Under the pieces are notes generated by a model. It was given only the letters and a program-made list of their open reading frames with translations. It was not told the origin of the DNA and ran no database searches. DNA of 61,386 nucleotides from positions 1-61,386 of the forward strand of contig CAYWNA010000052.1 of the NCBI GenBank assembly GCA_964459305.1, given 5' to 3'. Of this stretch, positions 1 to 8,849 are shown one piece after another. This DNA comes from CAYWNA01 sp964459305 (GTDB lineage Bacteria; Planctomycetota; Planctomycetia; Pirellulales; Pirellulaceae). Both the position numbers and the translations under genes were made by a program. Every line of letters begins with the position of its first letter. The stretch's first letter is position 1.

Positions 1-2
1 GC

Positions 3-119
3 ATCCTCCTCAACGGCCAGTGGGACGAGTTCTCCGACCACCTCGTCCTCGGCGACACCGTCACTCTCGCCGCACAACCCGAACCCACACAACCTCACGA
101 CGCCAAGGCGGTCGCATAA
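3..119 (+). CDS. C-terminal end of an unidentified protein (partial at window edge)
   Basis: An open frame enters from the left edge and ends at a TAA at 117-119, giving 38 residues that end in AKAVA. The visible part is hydrophilic with no motif I recognise. The stop overlaps an ATG at 119 by one base, but the frame from that ATG stops at 229 and does not look coding. Its relation to the DUF2169 fragment that follows is unclear; the junction between the two may be a rearrangement point. Whether it is real coding sequence cannot be decided from 38 residues. Confidence 0.3.
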   Translation: MLLNGQWDEFSDHLVLGDTVTLAAQPEPTQPHDAKAVA

Positions 120-126
120 TGTATGA

Positions 127-507
127 ACATGGCCCCACTGTCAGGAAATGTGGGATCTGCGCCCCGATGATTTCGATTTACGGTTCTTCAATGCCGCTTC
201 GCCGGGGTTGGTCACGCAGGAGTATCTGAAGGGGAACGAGCCGGTGTTGATCGAGAACGCTTCGCCCATCGGGGTGATCAGCTTCAATCTGCCGGGCGTT
301 GAGCCGCCGAAGATCCGTGTTCAGTTGCGGAAACGTCCGGATGCCCATCTTCAGACAAATCTCGATACTGTGATTATCAACACCGACGAAAACCTGGTGA
401 TGTTGCTTTGGCGTAGCAATCTGGTGCTGAGGAATGGGCCCCATGACGTAGTTGCCATCCAAATCACGGCCGAGGGTGCCCCTGCGCCGATATCGGCGGA
501 AGGCTGA
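127..507 (+). pseudogene. Truncated DUF2169 protein (type VI secretion-associated)
   Basis: The longest ATG frame starts at 148 (119 residues), but family-like sequence already begins at 127, directly after an in-frame TGA at 124-126. Visible DUF2169-type features are the D-F-D-x-R-F-F-N-A block, a Y-L-K-G-x-E segment and the L-D-T-V-I-I-N-T-D...L-W-R signature near the C terminus. DUF2169 proteins usually have a further N-terminal region of roughly 150-200 residues or more, which is absent; the upstream DNA encodes something else. I read it as the 3' remnant of a DUF2169 gene, though a short functional protein from ATG 148 is possible. DUF2169 genes are normally found in T6SS loci, which agrees with the TIGR02270-like genes just downstream. 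Confidence 0.6.
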
Positions 508-542
508 TCGGCTGGAGAACCATATTGAGGGCGGACACAATC

Positions 543-707
543 ATGCAGGCCAGTGGGATTCTTACCTGTGTCGCTGTATTGCTCTTGGCGGCGGCCATCT
601 GGGATGATATGCGACGTGGCGATCGGGTGACGCCGGCCCGCAAGACGTATCTGATGGTTGCGTGTATCTTTGCCCTTGTTAGCGCCGTTTTGCATCTCGT
701 TTCGTAA
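543..707 (+). CDS. Small two-TM membrane protein
   Basis: A 54-residue protein from ATG 543 (a TTG at 525 would add six residues). It has two hydrophobic helices, about residues 4-23 and 38-53, separated by a charged loop with DDMRRGDR. No family was recognised. A GAGG lies about 12 bases before the ATG. It sits between the DUF2169 fragment and the TIGR02270-like gene on the same strand, so it is probably co-transcribed with them; small membrane proteins are common passengers in T6SS-associated loci, but no role can be assigned. Confidence 0.5.
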   Translation: MQASGILTCVAVLLLAAAIWDDMRRGDRVTPARKTYLMVACIFALVSAVLHLVS

Positions 708-748
708 CATTGGAATTCGTACGTTTCGTGCTGTGAGCTGAGTCGGAT

Positions 749-1309
749 ATGCCTCGAACACCGCCGTGGCTGCAGAGTATCCTGGAGGAACACTTCGAAG
801 AGCTGCAGATGCTCTGGGAACTGCGGCAAAGCGCGCTGCGGGATCCGGACTATACCGTTGTAGATGTGGCTGAACTGGATGAACGTATCGAAGCGCATGT
901 CGACGGATTGGTGCTCGGTGGCGAAAACGCCGTCCCCATTCTCGAAGAAGGGCTGGGTGGTGATGAGCCGTCGATGGCGTTCGCGGCGGGCTATGTGACG
1001 CTGAGAATTGGCCAACAAGAGCTGGCCGATAAGATGATGGATGTTTTCCTGGAAGCTCAGGAAGGGCAGTTGGACGGTCTCCGGCAGGCCCTGTGTCACG
1101 GACCCGTCGGACTCGTCGGGGATCCGTTGACGTCGGCCCACGAGACAGGACCGCCCGAAGTTGCGGCGGCAGCGGCGGAGGTACTCGCGTTTCATGGGCA
1201 ATTGCGTCGCGAGTCGGGGCGGCTGGCGGAGTTCTACGCCCACGAAAATCCGAGCGTTCGCCGCACGGCTTGGAGAATCACCGCGATGATCGGTGGCGAT
1301 GGAGATTGA
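749..1309 (+). CDS. TIGR02270-like HEAT-repeat protein, N-terminal half
   Basis: 186 residues. The segment HFEELQMLWELRQSAL followed by a D-x-x-Y region and L-D-E-R-I-E-A-H-V-D-G-L matches the N-terminal signature of the T6SS-associated TIGR02270 family; the remainder is helical, with a HEAT-like ending (ENPSVRRTAWRI). Family members are usually about 400 residues, so this is only the first half. The second half appears fused behind an FHA domain in the next gene, 44 bases downstream. A split ancestral gene or two cooperating subunits are both possible. Family members have no established biochemical activity; the T6SS link is by genomic association. Confidence 0.6.
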   Translation: MPRTPPWLQSILEEHFEELQMLWELRQSALRDPDYTVVDVAELDERIEAHVDGLVLGGENAVPILEEGLGGDEPSMAFAAGYVTLRIGQQELADKMMDVFLEAQEGQLDGLRQALCHGPVGLVGDPLTSAHETGPPEVAAAAAEVLAFHGQLRRESGRLAEFYAHENPSVRRTAWRITAMIGGDGD

Positions 1310-1353
1310 GGCCCTGGTCAGCACGGGGAATGTCCTTGGCGAAGGGTAAGTGA

Positions 1354-2478
1354 ATGCGAGTCGTATTGAAAGTCGCTTCGGGAGTGTATGAAGGACGCAG
1401 CGTTCTGCTGCACCCCGGCCAAGTCGTCAAGGTCGGCCGTACCGAGTGGGCCGACTTCGCCGTTCCTCACGACAACCGGATGTCCGGCGTGCACTTCTCG
1501 CTGGAATGCGACCTTCACACTTGTCGCCTACGCGACTTGGACAGCACGAACGGCACGTTGGTCAACGACGAGAAGACGGTCGAAACGGAAGTCAAAGACG
1601 GAGACCGTATTAACGCGGGCCGCACCACGTTCACCGTCCAGGTCGAGCAAACCGCGGCAACGGTGACCAACGAGCCGGAAATCGACAGGCCCGCCGGCCA
1701 GGAGTCGTTGGAGGCAGCGGTCGCAGTCACGGTGTCAGACGTACCGTCGATGGCAAGCCCTGCTCTACTTTCGGCAGCCGCAACGGGAAAGCCTTATGAC
1801 GAAGCGTTGAGCGACGAGGACCCGCTGGTACGCCGCGAGGCAATGCTGGCCGCGGTCTGGACCAGCCAACCATGGCTGCTTGAACACTGTCGCTGGGTGG
1901 CAGCCAAACCAGCGATGGAGGATTGGGGTGCATTGTGGCTACTGGCGGTGTTGGGGCAACCGTCCGATCTGGAGAGAATCCTGACGATCGGCCGCACCGA
2001 AGCGCTGGGCAGCAAGCGGTTTCAGATCTACGCGTCTTATGGACATCCACGCGTGGTCAAGGATCTTCTGATCGGCATCGGCGGCGAGGACCCCAATACG
2101 GCCGTGGCCGCCGGGACCGCCTTCACCAAGATCACCGGCGCCGATATCGATTCCCAGGAGCGAGTACAGTTGCCGCCGGAAGATGGCAGCGAGCCGGATG
2201 AATTCGAGAAGGAATTCCTAGATGAGGCATTTCTGCCCAGTCTGAAATTGGCGGAAGAACACTGGCGCGAAGTCAAGGATCACTTCGCCGAAGGTGTACG
2301 TTGGCGTCGAGGGATCGACCTGACTCGCGGATCGTCCGTAGAGTTGCTTGCTGCCGTCGATATGGAAGGGCGCTGGGAGGCGTGCCTTCGCGGCAAGTAC
2401 GAAAGGAATTGGCAAGGGACGCCACAAGATTTGGTGCGATATCGAGCCGGTTGCACTGGACGTGCCGGGGCTGGCTAG
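1354..2478 (+). CDS. FHA-domain protein with TIGR02270-like HEAT C-terminus
   Basis: 374 residues. An FHA phosphothreonine-binding domain occupies about residues 1-100: G-R-T-E-W-A-D near 30, S-G-V-H-F near 50 and the D-S-T-N-G-T motif near 64. A linker leads to a HEAT-like region (about 150-270: DPLVRREAML, then a GALWLLAVLG block) resembling the C-terminal half of TIGR02270, ending in an acidic stretch and a segment like the usual W-R-xG-x-R-Y end. GAAGGG lies about 8 bases before ATG 1354. FHA proteins occur in many T6SS loci as part of phospho-switches (Fha/TagH). The stop codon lies only 8 bases before hairpin repeat A1, so the true C-terminus may have been altered by that insertion. Confidence 0.65.
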   Translation: MRVVLKVASGVYEGRSVLLHPGQVVKVGRTEWADFAVPHDNRMSGVHFSLECDLHTCRLRDLDSTNGTLVNDEKTVETEVKDGDRINAGRTTFTVQVEQTAATVTNEPEIDRPAGQESLEAAVAVTVSDVPSMASPALLSAAATGKPYDEALSDEDPLVRREAMLAAVWTSQPWLLEHCRWVAAKPAMEDWGALWLLAVLGQPSDLERILTIGRTEALGSKRFQIYASYGHPRVVKDLLIGIGGEDPNTAVAAGTAFTKITGADIDSQERVQLPPEDGSEPDEFEKEFLDEAFLPSLKLAEEHWREVKDHFAEGVRWRRGIDLTRGSSVELLAAVDMEGRWEACLRGKYERNWQGTPQDLVRYRAGCTGRAGAG

Positions 2479-2486
2479 AAGCTCCT

Positions 2487-2551
2487 GTAGCCGAACTCGC
2501 CAGAGCTTGGGCGGAAGCAGCACTCCACCAAAGTCTGGCGACTTCGGCTAC
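2487..2551. repeat. Hairpin repeat family A, copy 1
   Basis: Inverted repeat with 24-base arms at 2487-2510 and 2528-2551 around a 17-base spacer. The left arm starts GTAGCCGAACTCGCCAGAG and the right arm ends GGCGACTTCGGCTAC; the arms pair with a few G-A/C mismatches. The same unit recurs at 10921, 24030 and 28571. This copy lies 8 bases after the FHA gene stop. There is no T-tract, so it is not a standard intrinsic terminator. Confidence 0.9.
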
Positions 2552-2606
2552 TTCCACATAGGGAAGAGAACCCGGCTCAGCAAGTGCGGACCTTGCCAGG
2601 AATAGA

Positions 2607-3509
2607 ATGACTGTGAACGTCATCACCACGCGGGATCTGTCGAAGAAGTATGGTCGTCGAATCGGAATCGACGGCGTCAACCTTGATATACCCGAAGGCT
2701 CGACCTTCGGCTTCCTCGGTCCGAATGGCGCCGGCAAGACGACGACCATTCGTGTGCTACTGGGTTTCCTGCGTCCGAGTGAAGGTCGGGCCAGCGTGTT
2801 CGGTATGGACCCGTGGCGTGATACCGCGCGTATCAAGCGGGAGGTTGGCTATTTGCCCGGCGATCTGCGGCTGTATCCGTGGTTGACCGCGGCGACCGCG
2901 CTGCGCATTTTCGGTCAGATTCGTGGGTTAGACTTGGTCGACTCGGGCGCGGACCTTGCGGAACGGTTCCATCTGGAGCTAAACCTACCGGTGCGGAAGA
3001 TGTCGCGTGGGATGCGTCAGAAGCTCGGGCTGATACTGGCGCTGGCCCACAAGCCGCGGCTATTGGTGCTCGACGAGCCGACATCGGGGCTCGATCCGCT
3101 TATGCGGCAGGAGTTGGCTGCCTGCCTCCGCGAGCTTGTTTCGAACGGCCACACGGTATTTTTCTCCAGCCACACGCTGAGTGAGGTCGAACAACTGTGC
3201 GATCGCGTCGCCATCGTTCGCGAGGGCCGGATCGTGGCCGACGAGGCGCTCGAATCGCTTCGCAGCCGCGCGTCGCGGGCGGTTACGCTCGTATTCGAAA
3301 ACGCCGAGACGGCCGGGCGCATCGAACCGCCGGATTTCCTTGTGCTGGGCGAGCGGGACGCTGACGGGTGGCGGTGCGAGCTGAAAGGGAGCACGCCCGA
3401 TCTGGTCCGCTGGGCTGCCACCCAGCCGATTCGTGACCTGACGATCGGTCCTCCTGATCTGGAGAGCCTGTTCCACAAGTTCTACCAGTCGCCGGAGGGT
3501 CCGTCATGA
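2607..3509 (+). CDS. ABC-2 type transporter ATP-binding protein
   Basis: 300 residues, cytoplasmic ATPase of an ABC exporter. Walker A GPNGAGKTTT lies near residue 40, the signature region is a divergent K-M-S-R-G-M-R-Q-K near 130, Walker B LLVLDEPTSGLD is near 153 and the switch His is in S-S-H-T-L near 190. The C-terminal 90 residues match the regulatory tail of DrrA/CcmA-like subunits. Its stop overlaps the permease start (ATGA at 3506-3509), showing translational coupling. The cargo cannot be deduced; such pairs export drugs, peptides or lipids. Confidence 0.93.
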   Translation: MTVNVITTRDLSKKYGRRIGIDGVNLDIPEGSTFGFLGPNGAGKTTTIRVLLGFLRPSEGRASVFGMDPWRDTARIKREVGYLPGDLRLYPWLTAATALRIFGQIRGLDLVDSGADLAERFHLELNLPVRKMSRGMRQKLGLILALAHKPRLLVLDEPTSGLDPLMRQELAACLRELVSNGHTVFFSSHTLSEVEQLCDRVAIVREGRIVADEALESLRSRASRAVTLVFENAETAGRIEPPDFLVLGERDADGWRCELKGSTPDLVRWAATQPIRDLTIGPPDLESLFHKFYQSPEGPS

Positions 3510-4321
3510 TCCGAGGCATTATGGCCAAGACGATCCGCGAGGTATGGCCGGCAACGTTGCTGTTCGGCATCGGACTGTCGCTGGTGATGGCACTGTTAAC
3601 CTACGTCCTTCCACAAATCCAGGAGGGCATCACCGACGTCTTCGCCAGTCTGCCATTTGTGAAGACGCTGGTCCAGACTATCTTGGGCACGGATGTAGGA
3701 GACGAACTCACGGCGCAAATGATGCAGGCCATTCTTTGGGTGCATCCAGTGGTTCTTTCCGTTGTGTGGGCCCACGAAATCGTGTTCTGCACTCGCATGC
3801 CGGCAGGCGAGATCGATCGCGGAACCATCGATGTCCTGCTGGGGCTGCCTGTATCTCGTCGGACCGTGTACCTGTGCGAAACGGTGATGTGGCTCGTAAC
3901 AGGAGCATTCGTGCTGCTTCTGGGTGTACTTGGCCACCTGGCCGCAGCACCGGCCATGCCGGTAGAAATGCGTCCGGGGATATCCCGGATCGTTTTGGTC
4001 ATGGCCAACTTCTGCTGCGTCTACGTCGCCGTCGGCGGGATCGCGTTTCTCGTATCGGCGCTCAGCGATCGTCGCGGACGTGCCATAGGGATTGTATTCG
4101 CGATCGTGTTGGCCTCTTTCTTGCTGAACTTCCTCGCACAGTTTTGGGGACCCGCCCAGCAAGTCGCATTCATGAGCGTACTCGACTATTACCGACCGGC
4201 CCAGATCCTACAGGCCGGTCGGCTTCCGTTGGATGACGTCGCCACGTTGCTCGTCGTGGGCGGCGCTGCGTGGTTGGCGGGCTGCGAAGTCTTTGCCCGC
4301 CGCAGCATCTGCACGCTCTGA
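3506..4321 (+). CDS. ABC-2 type transporter permease
   Basis: 271 residues with about six hydrophobic segments (first at about residues 13-35, then around 70-90, 115-140, 155-180, 190-215 and 240-260), the usual layout of a single-domain ABC-2 permease. A segment R-T-V-Y-L-C-E-T follows a short amphipathic R-R turn, as in other ABC-2 permeases. Start ATG 3506 overlaps the ATPase stop. It ends 10 bases before the convergent gene at 4331. Forms the membrane part of the exporter with the preceding ATPase. Confidence 0.88.
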   Translation: MIRGIMAKTIREVWPATLLFGIGLSLVMALLTYVLPQIQEGITDVFASLPFVKTLVQTILGTDVGDELTAQMMQAILWVHPVVLSVVWAHEIVFCTRMPAGEIDRGTIDVLLGLPVSRRTVYLCETVMWLVTGAFVLLLGVLGHLAAAPAMPVEMRPGISRIVLVMANFCCVYVAVGGIAFLVSALSDRRGRAIGIVFAIVLASFLLNFLAQFWGPAQQVAFMSVLDYYRPAQILQAGRLPLDDVATLLVVGGAAWLAGCEVFARRSICTL

Positions 4322-4330
4322 GCTACCGCT

Positions 4331-6064
4331 TCACGGCGCCTGCTGTTTGGCTTTCACCGTCCCAATAAATTCCGAGATCGCTTTGATGAGATCGGCCGGG
4401 ACCTGAATCTCAATGTCCACGCCCTCCGTCGAGAGCCGTTCAGCGAAAGCAACTGGCGACGTTTTCGGGAATGCCGGTATCTTGCCTTGCGCTTCCGGCG
4501 CGATCTTCCCAATCATGTTGGCCGCAAACTCGAATGTGCCCCGAGGACTCCAGAAGGCGATCCATTGCGCATCGGACGGCAACTCGGCAGCGGCTTTGGC
4601 GATGCTCGGATCAGCGCTCAACTGCCGGTCAGGGTTCTTCGCAACTTCCAACGCCTCAACGAGCCGCTGTTCGGAGACGTATGCCACAACGACCGTATCC
4701 GAATCCGCCGCGGCGAGATACACGTCCAGTTTGCCGCTGGTACCAAGCATCGCCTCAATCGCCTTCTTGGCATTCGGATCTTGCTGACCGCCCAACATCG
4801 CACTCAAATCCATCGCCATTTTCAGTGCACTGGTACCTTCGACTTCTGTCTTCTCCACGTCGAACGACAGAAATGGCACGTTCGCCTCCTTGCCAATTTT
4901 GCCCATCTCACGGACAACGCGTTCGTAGTTGGCCAGGTACTTCTTCGAATCGTCAACCTCGATAGTTACGAGCATATTGCTGTATAGCGATTCGTCAGGC
5001 CCGCTGACGCCCATCAGCATGGACATCGATCGCATGCCTTTGAGGCTCTGTGCCGACAGTTCCGCGAATTTCTTAGCATGTTCGTCGGTGAGCCCATCGG
5101 CGCCCATGTAGATTTCCATGAACTTGATTGAGAAACCAGCCAACTCCTTTGCCCAGCTTCCCGGATAGAGCCCGCCGCCCGCGAACATGAAGGGCTCGCG
5201 CGGCAGACCGCCCAACGGGTTCTCGGCTGGCGGCCCTACGGTCTTGGCCAGCTTGGCAATGGTGCCATCTGGTGCCAACAAGGTGCGACTCACAATGCGC
5301 AAACCCCCGTCTTTCTGGATCTGCAGACCGACAGACGTGTGCGTGATCTCCTTGTCCATGGCCTTGAACAGCTCTTCGTAGATTCCAATCCCTCGAAGCG
5401 CCATCTCGGCCTGTGGGCCGCCCTCCTGGGCCATCTTCGCCTTGCCCGCGGCCAGTCCGACGAGAAGCCCCTGTTGGGCCATCTTGATGCCACCAGGCAT
5501 CGCCACGGCGTAGATGTCGCAGCCGGCTAGTTGGCCCTTTAGGCGAGCGGCGGCGGCAGCAGCACTGTCCGTCGAGGCCAACACTTGCTCCAAAATCTGT
5601 TCGTTCCCCTGGCGGGTCAGCACGGCGAAAGCGCCTTTTTGGGCCACCAGCGTCTTCTTGTTTCCGATCATGACTTCCGCGATTTTGGCGTCGGAATCGG
5701 CCGCATTCAGCTGCTTCATCAGAGCTTGGTAGTCGGTGGTCGGCACGAACCCCACGGCGACCGGCGCTCCAGGCGTTTGAGAGTCGACGACCGCGGCAAC
5801 GGCCACCGAACCACGCTTGTCTAGCGCTTGCGGAGCCTGTTTTCGCAGCGACTTCAAGGTCTCGGTGATCTTGGCAGGAAGCTGCAATGTCTTGGACATT
5901 TTCATCACCTTGCCGTGCATTGGACCGATCTTGTTGACCACCACAAAGCCCAATGCATCATCCGGGATGACCGTCAGAACATCCTCGGCGGCAGGGGCGG
6001 CAGCGCTACTAAACACCAACCCAAACAGGGCAAGAGCCACACACAGAAACTGTCTCCGAATCAT
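4331..6064 (-). CDS. Secreted planctomycete protein of unknown function
   Basis: 577 residues from ATG 6064, chosen over an upstream ATG (6106) because GGAGG lies 11 bases before it and the protein then opens with a clean signal peptide (MIRRQF, hydrophobic core, AAAPAAE). The mature N-terminus V-I-P-D-D-A-L-G-F-V-V-V is a recurrent start of large secreted planctomycete proteins of unknown function. The body is alternating helices and strands with repeated F-A-G-G/Y-P-G-S patterns, no cysteine motif and no second membrane span. Likely periplasmic or surface-associated. I do not recognise an enzyme motif. Confidence 0.75.
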   Translation of the reverse strand: MIRRQFLCVALALFGLVFSSAAAPAAEDVLTVIPDDALGFVVVNKIGPMHGKVMKMSKTLQLPAKITETLKSLRKQAPQALDKRGSVAVAAVVDSQTPGAPVAVGFVPTTDYQALMKQLNAADSDAKIAEVMIGNKKTLVAQKGAFAVLTRQGNEQILEQVLASTDSAAAAAARLKGQLAGCDIYAVAMPGGIKMAQQGLLVGLAAGKAKMAQEGGPQAEMALRGIGIYEELFKAMDKEITHTSVGLQIQKDGGLRIVSRTLLAPDGTIAKLAKTVGPPAENPLGGLPREPFMFAGGGLYPGSWAKELAGFSIKFMEIYMGADGLTDEHAKKFAELSAQSLKGMRSMSMLMGVSGPDESLYSNMLVTIEVDDSKKYLANYERVVREMGKIGKEANVPFLSFDVEKTEVEGTSALKMAMDLSAMLGGQQDPNAKKAIEAMLGTSGKLDVYLAAADSDTVVVAYVSEQRLVEALEVAKNPDRQLSADPSIAKAAAELPSDAQWIAFWSPRGTFEFAANMIGKIAPEAQGKIPAFPKTSPVAFAERLSTEGVDIEIQVPADLIKAISEFIGTVKAKQQAP

Positions 6065-6262
6065 CGTTGTACACCTCCAATTGACATGAGGAATGCGAAC
6101 GGACACTGTGGTTATTATACGGAAAACTCAAAAAGTGTTTCGACTTCCCGCATGCAATCTTGCCACTTTCGGCTAGATTTGCCGGTGCTGGCCATTGCGT
6201 CTCAGCCGATGGTCATCGGAGCCATTCTCGCCCTGGGCCTGGGCAGCATAAGACCGTATGAG

Positions 6263-7531
6263 CTATCCGGCGATCCCGCTGATATCGATCAGGTGAAGCT
6301 GTCGACCTTCTCCCGTGTGCGGCGAGTCAATCACGACTTTGCGGCCGTCGGGACTGTAGCGTGGGTGCGAATCGCAACGCCATTCGCCCTTGTACTCCGT
6401 TGGTAGGCGGAAGTGTCCCAACGCGACAACCTTGCCCGTGGCCACGTGATAGAGGTACGGGTTCTGGTTCCGGTTTTTGTCAGGATAGGTGTCGTTCAGA
6501 ATCCACTCGCCCCCGGGCAGGTAAGTGCAGTGCCCGTTGCGGGCCATCACGTCTTTGCCAACGATTTCTACCGTGCCCCCGGTCTTGTCCTCGAACAGAT
6601 AAAACCCAGACCCATGCGATGCGTGCCACGACCAAGCCAGAATGGAGTTAGGGTCGCGCCAGATGAAATGCGAAGTCTTGCCTGACGGATCCAGAATTCG
6701 AATGTCCGAGCCATCCTTGGCGGCGGTCAGCATTCTGGTCGCGCCTCGCCAATTCGGGAATCCCCACCGATGCAAGAATTCGAATCGTTCGCCGTCGGGG
6801 CTGGTCAGCAGATGATTGAAGTAGTGTTTGGCCTTGGACAGATCGACGCCGGGAAAGGGGATGTTGGCGATGTCGGCCAGCGAAACGACCAACTCTTGAT
6901 GCCCTGTGTCTAAATCGGCCAGGAAAATGCCCGATTCTTTCGGTGCCGGCACGTCTCGATTCGGATCTGGCAGGCCGCAATAGCCGTAGCCCGGACGCAT
7001 GTCGTTGACTCGGCGAAAATCCGGCGAGACGGCCCAACGTCCATCAGGGCTGACGGTGTAAATCGGGTGGGGGATAGTATGCTTCTCGCGCGTTTCCACG
7101 TTCAGCACATGACAGACGAAGCGATCCTTCTGGCGGTCGTTCCATAGCACCTCGGTCTTCGACCCGGGACGCCACTGCAGCATACAGCCCTGCTGCCAGC
7201 ACCACGCCCGAGTCTCTCCCAACTCGATCCACTCGTCGTTGTTTTCGAGATCGACCATCCCCACCTTGATCACATCGTCGGGCCTCGGCGAGCGGTGTTC
7301 GAAGTCCACCTCCATCCCCAATACGAATCGGCAACTGGGATCAAATTCCAATTTGTCGTAGTAGCCGAACCAATGAAATTTGAGCCCGCGGGTGATTTGC
7401 CGAACGGGCGGCAGTTCTTCTTTTTCGGCGGCGGCCGGTTTCGAACGCGGCAAGCCCGCCATGGCCAAAGCCGCCGGAGCAGCGGCTTTCAAAAGGTCGC
7501 GCCGGCTGAATCTCGTGGTTGGATGTGTCAT
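6263..7531 (-). CDS. Tat-exported TolB-like beta-propeller protein
   Basis: 422 residues from ATG 7531 (AGGA 9 bases upstream); a longer start at 7549 adds six residues. The N-terminus T-R-F-S-R-R-D-L-L-K with a following Ala-rich core is a twin-arginine signal. The rest shows repeated propeller-type strands with TolB-like turns (S-P-D-G-R-W near the middle, S-P-D-G-R-K near the C-terminus) and many W/Y residues. Related propellers in planctomycetes accompany polysaccharide degradation, and oligogalacturonide lyases share the fold, but no catalytic set was identified, so only the fold class is called. Neighbours are a DUF1080 protein upstream and the secreted protein downstream. Confidence 0.72.
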   Translation of the reverse strand: MTHPTTRFSRRDLLKAAAPAALAMAGLPRSKPAAAEKEELPPVRQITRGLKFHWFGYYDKLEFDPSCRFVLGMEVDFEHRSPRPDDVIKVGMVDLENNDEWIELGETRAWCWQQGCMLQWRPGSKTEVLWNDRQKDRFVCHVLNVETREKHTIPHPIYTVSPDGRWAVSPDFRRVNDMRPGYGYCGLPDPNRDVPAPKESGIFLADLDTGHQELVVSLADIANIPFPGVDLSKAKHYFNHLLTSPDGERFEFLHRWGFPNWRGATRMLTAAKDGSDIRILDPSGKTSHFIWRDPNSILAWSWHASHGSGFYLFEDKTGGTVEIVGKDVMARNGHCTYLPGGEWILNDTYPDKNRNQNPYLYHVATGKVVALGHFRLPTEYKGEWRCDSHPRYSPDGRKVVIDSPHTGEGRQLHLIDISGIAG

Positions 7532-7723
7532 TGGCGGTATTCCTGTCATGCCACACTTCGCGCCTGCCCGCGGCTGGCGGCGATACGTTGATGGGTACTA
7601 AGCAGTACTTAGAGACAAATGCGCGGTTAGCGATGCTGAGCTTCGGAAAAATGCGGCAATTTCCATCAGTTCAACCGTGCAAACATTTGTAACGCCCGCT
7701 TAAAGCTATTGACGCCGGGTTCT

Positions 7724-8410
7724 CTATTCCTCGCGTGAAATCTCGCGAATATAGATATTCTTGAAGTACAGTGTGTTGCCGTGGTTCTGCAGTTCGATCT
7801 GCTCGGTGGGGTAGATCGGCTTGTCGCGTTCCCAGTAGTTTTCCAGCACCACGTTGTCGACAACCAGCTTGTCATTGAGCCACACGGTGACGTTCTCGCC
7901 GACCATTTTGATGCGGAACGTGTTCCACTCGCCAATGGGATTGTCGGCACACACGAGCGGTTTCGACGGGTTCTTCTTGTTGTTGAACAGTCCACCGGAG
8001 CCTTCAGGACGTTGCGCTGTGTCCCAAATCTGCACTTGCGGCGTTCCGCGCAGGTAGATGCCGCTGTCGCCTTTGGCTTTGATCTTCCAATCCACGTACA
8101 TTTCGAAGTCGCCGTAACCCTTGGCAGTGCACAGGCTTTTGCCCTTGCCGTCGAAGACCAGCGCGCCGTCGATGATCTGCCAATGCTCTCGCATGCTCTC
8201 GTCGGCCTTCTCTTGAGCTTCGGCCAACTCCTCAGGCGTCATCTTGGCTCGCTTTGGCGGATTCGCCACCAGCCCCTTCCAGTTGGTCAGGTCTTTGCCA
8301 TTGAACAAGGCCACAAATCCGTCTGGTGGCGTGTTGTCGGCCGCGAAAGACAGATGAGCTGTGGCGAGACAAATGCTGGCAACCAATGCGGTGCGAAGTA
8401 GCGTCGTCAT
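7724..8410 (-). CDS. DUF1080 (3-keto-disaccharide hydrolase-like) secreted protein
   Basis: 228 residues with a signal peptide (MTTLLRTAL...SFAAD). The conserved G-F-V-A-L-F-N-G-K-D-L-T-N-W-K opening, the W-x-I-x-D-G-A-L-V segment, G-D-S-G-I-Y-L-R-G and the W-N-T-F-R-I block are all typical of DUF1080, a concanavalin-like jelly roll. Some members hydrolyse 3-keto-glycosides made by Gfo/Idh/MocA-type oxidoreductases. GGAGAAGAG precedes the ATG at 8410. A 40-residue charged insertion (KRAKMTPEELAEAQEKADES) sits after the first strand. Substrate unknown; the sulfatases and Gfo/Idh/MocA gene at 20-24 kb fit a glycan role. Confidence 0.88.
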   Translation of the reverse strand: MTTLLRTALVASICLATAHLSFAADNTPPDGFVALFNGKDLTNWKGLVANPPKRAKMTPEELAEAQEKADESMREHWQIIDGALVFDGKGKSLCTAKGYGDFEMYVDWKIKAKGDSGIYLRGTPQVQIWDTAQRPEGSGGLFNNKKNPSKPLVCADNPIGEWNTFRIKMVGENVTVWLNDKLVVDNVVLENYWERDKPIYPTEQIELQNHGNTLYFKNIYIREISREE

Positions 8411-8849
8411 GGAACTCTTCTCCTAATACTAGATGTGGTGCTCGGCAGGTTGTTCAGGTTCCTAGGATGGATCCTCCGGCTTGCCGGTTTCCCCGGGTTG
8501 GGAAGGCGGATACGACGATGGTGTTAGAGGTCGTGGTGACCGAAGGGCCATTATACCAGTGCTTTTCGAGCGGTGTTCCACAGACTTTGTTTTCTTGGCA
8601 CGTTTGGAAATGCTCATTTGGGACTGCATCGAGGTGGGGCGTAGTGACGCGGCCAACCTCGTCAACGCGGTTATCGGCTCGCGTGTGATGCGCCTTCGTG
8701 TGCGCGTTGTTCGGTTGCGGCTCGCTCATGGCCGCCGCGGTGCTTACCCAGTACGCCCCGCCATGGTGCCGTTGGATCGCGCGGACGGTGTTGCGAGCTC
8801 GACCAAGCCCCAGTCCGTTGTCCCCCCGAAGCGACTGTGTCGGAGACGG

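Noticed and set aside
464..1324. A 286-residue minus-strand gene
   Set aside because: It is fully antisense to the small membrane protein and the TIGR02270-like gene, whose family signatures are on the plus strand.
3..2478. A complete type VI secretion system
   Set aside because: Only accessory families (DUF2169, TIGR02270-like, FHA) are visible; no sheath, VgrG, ClpV or baseplate gene lies in the window, though the left edge is cut.
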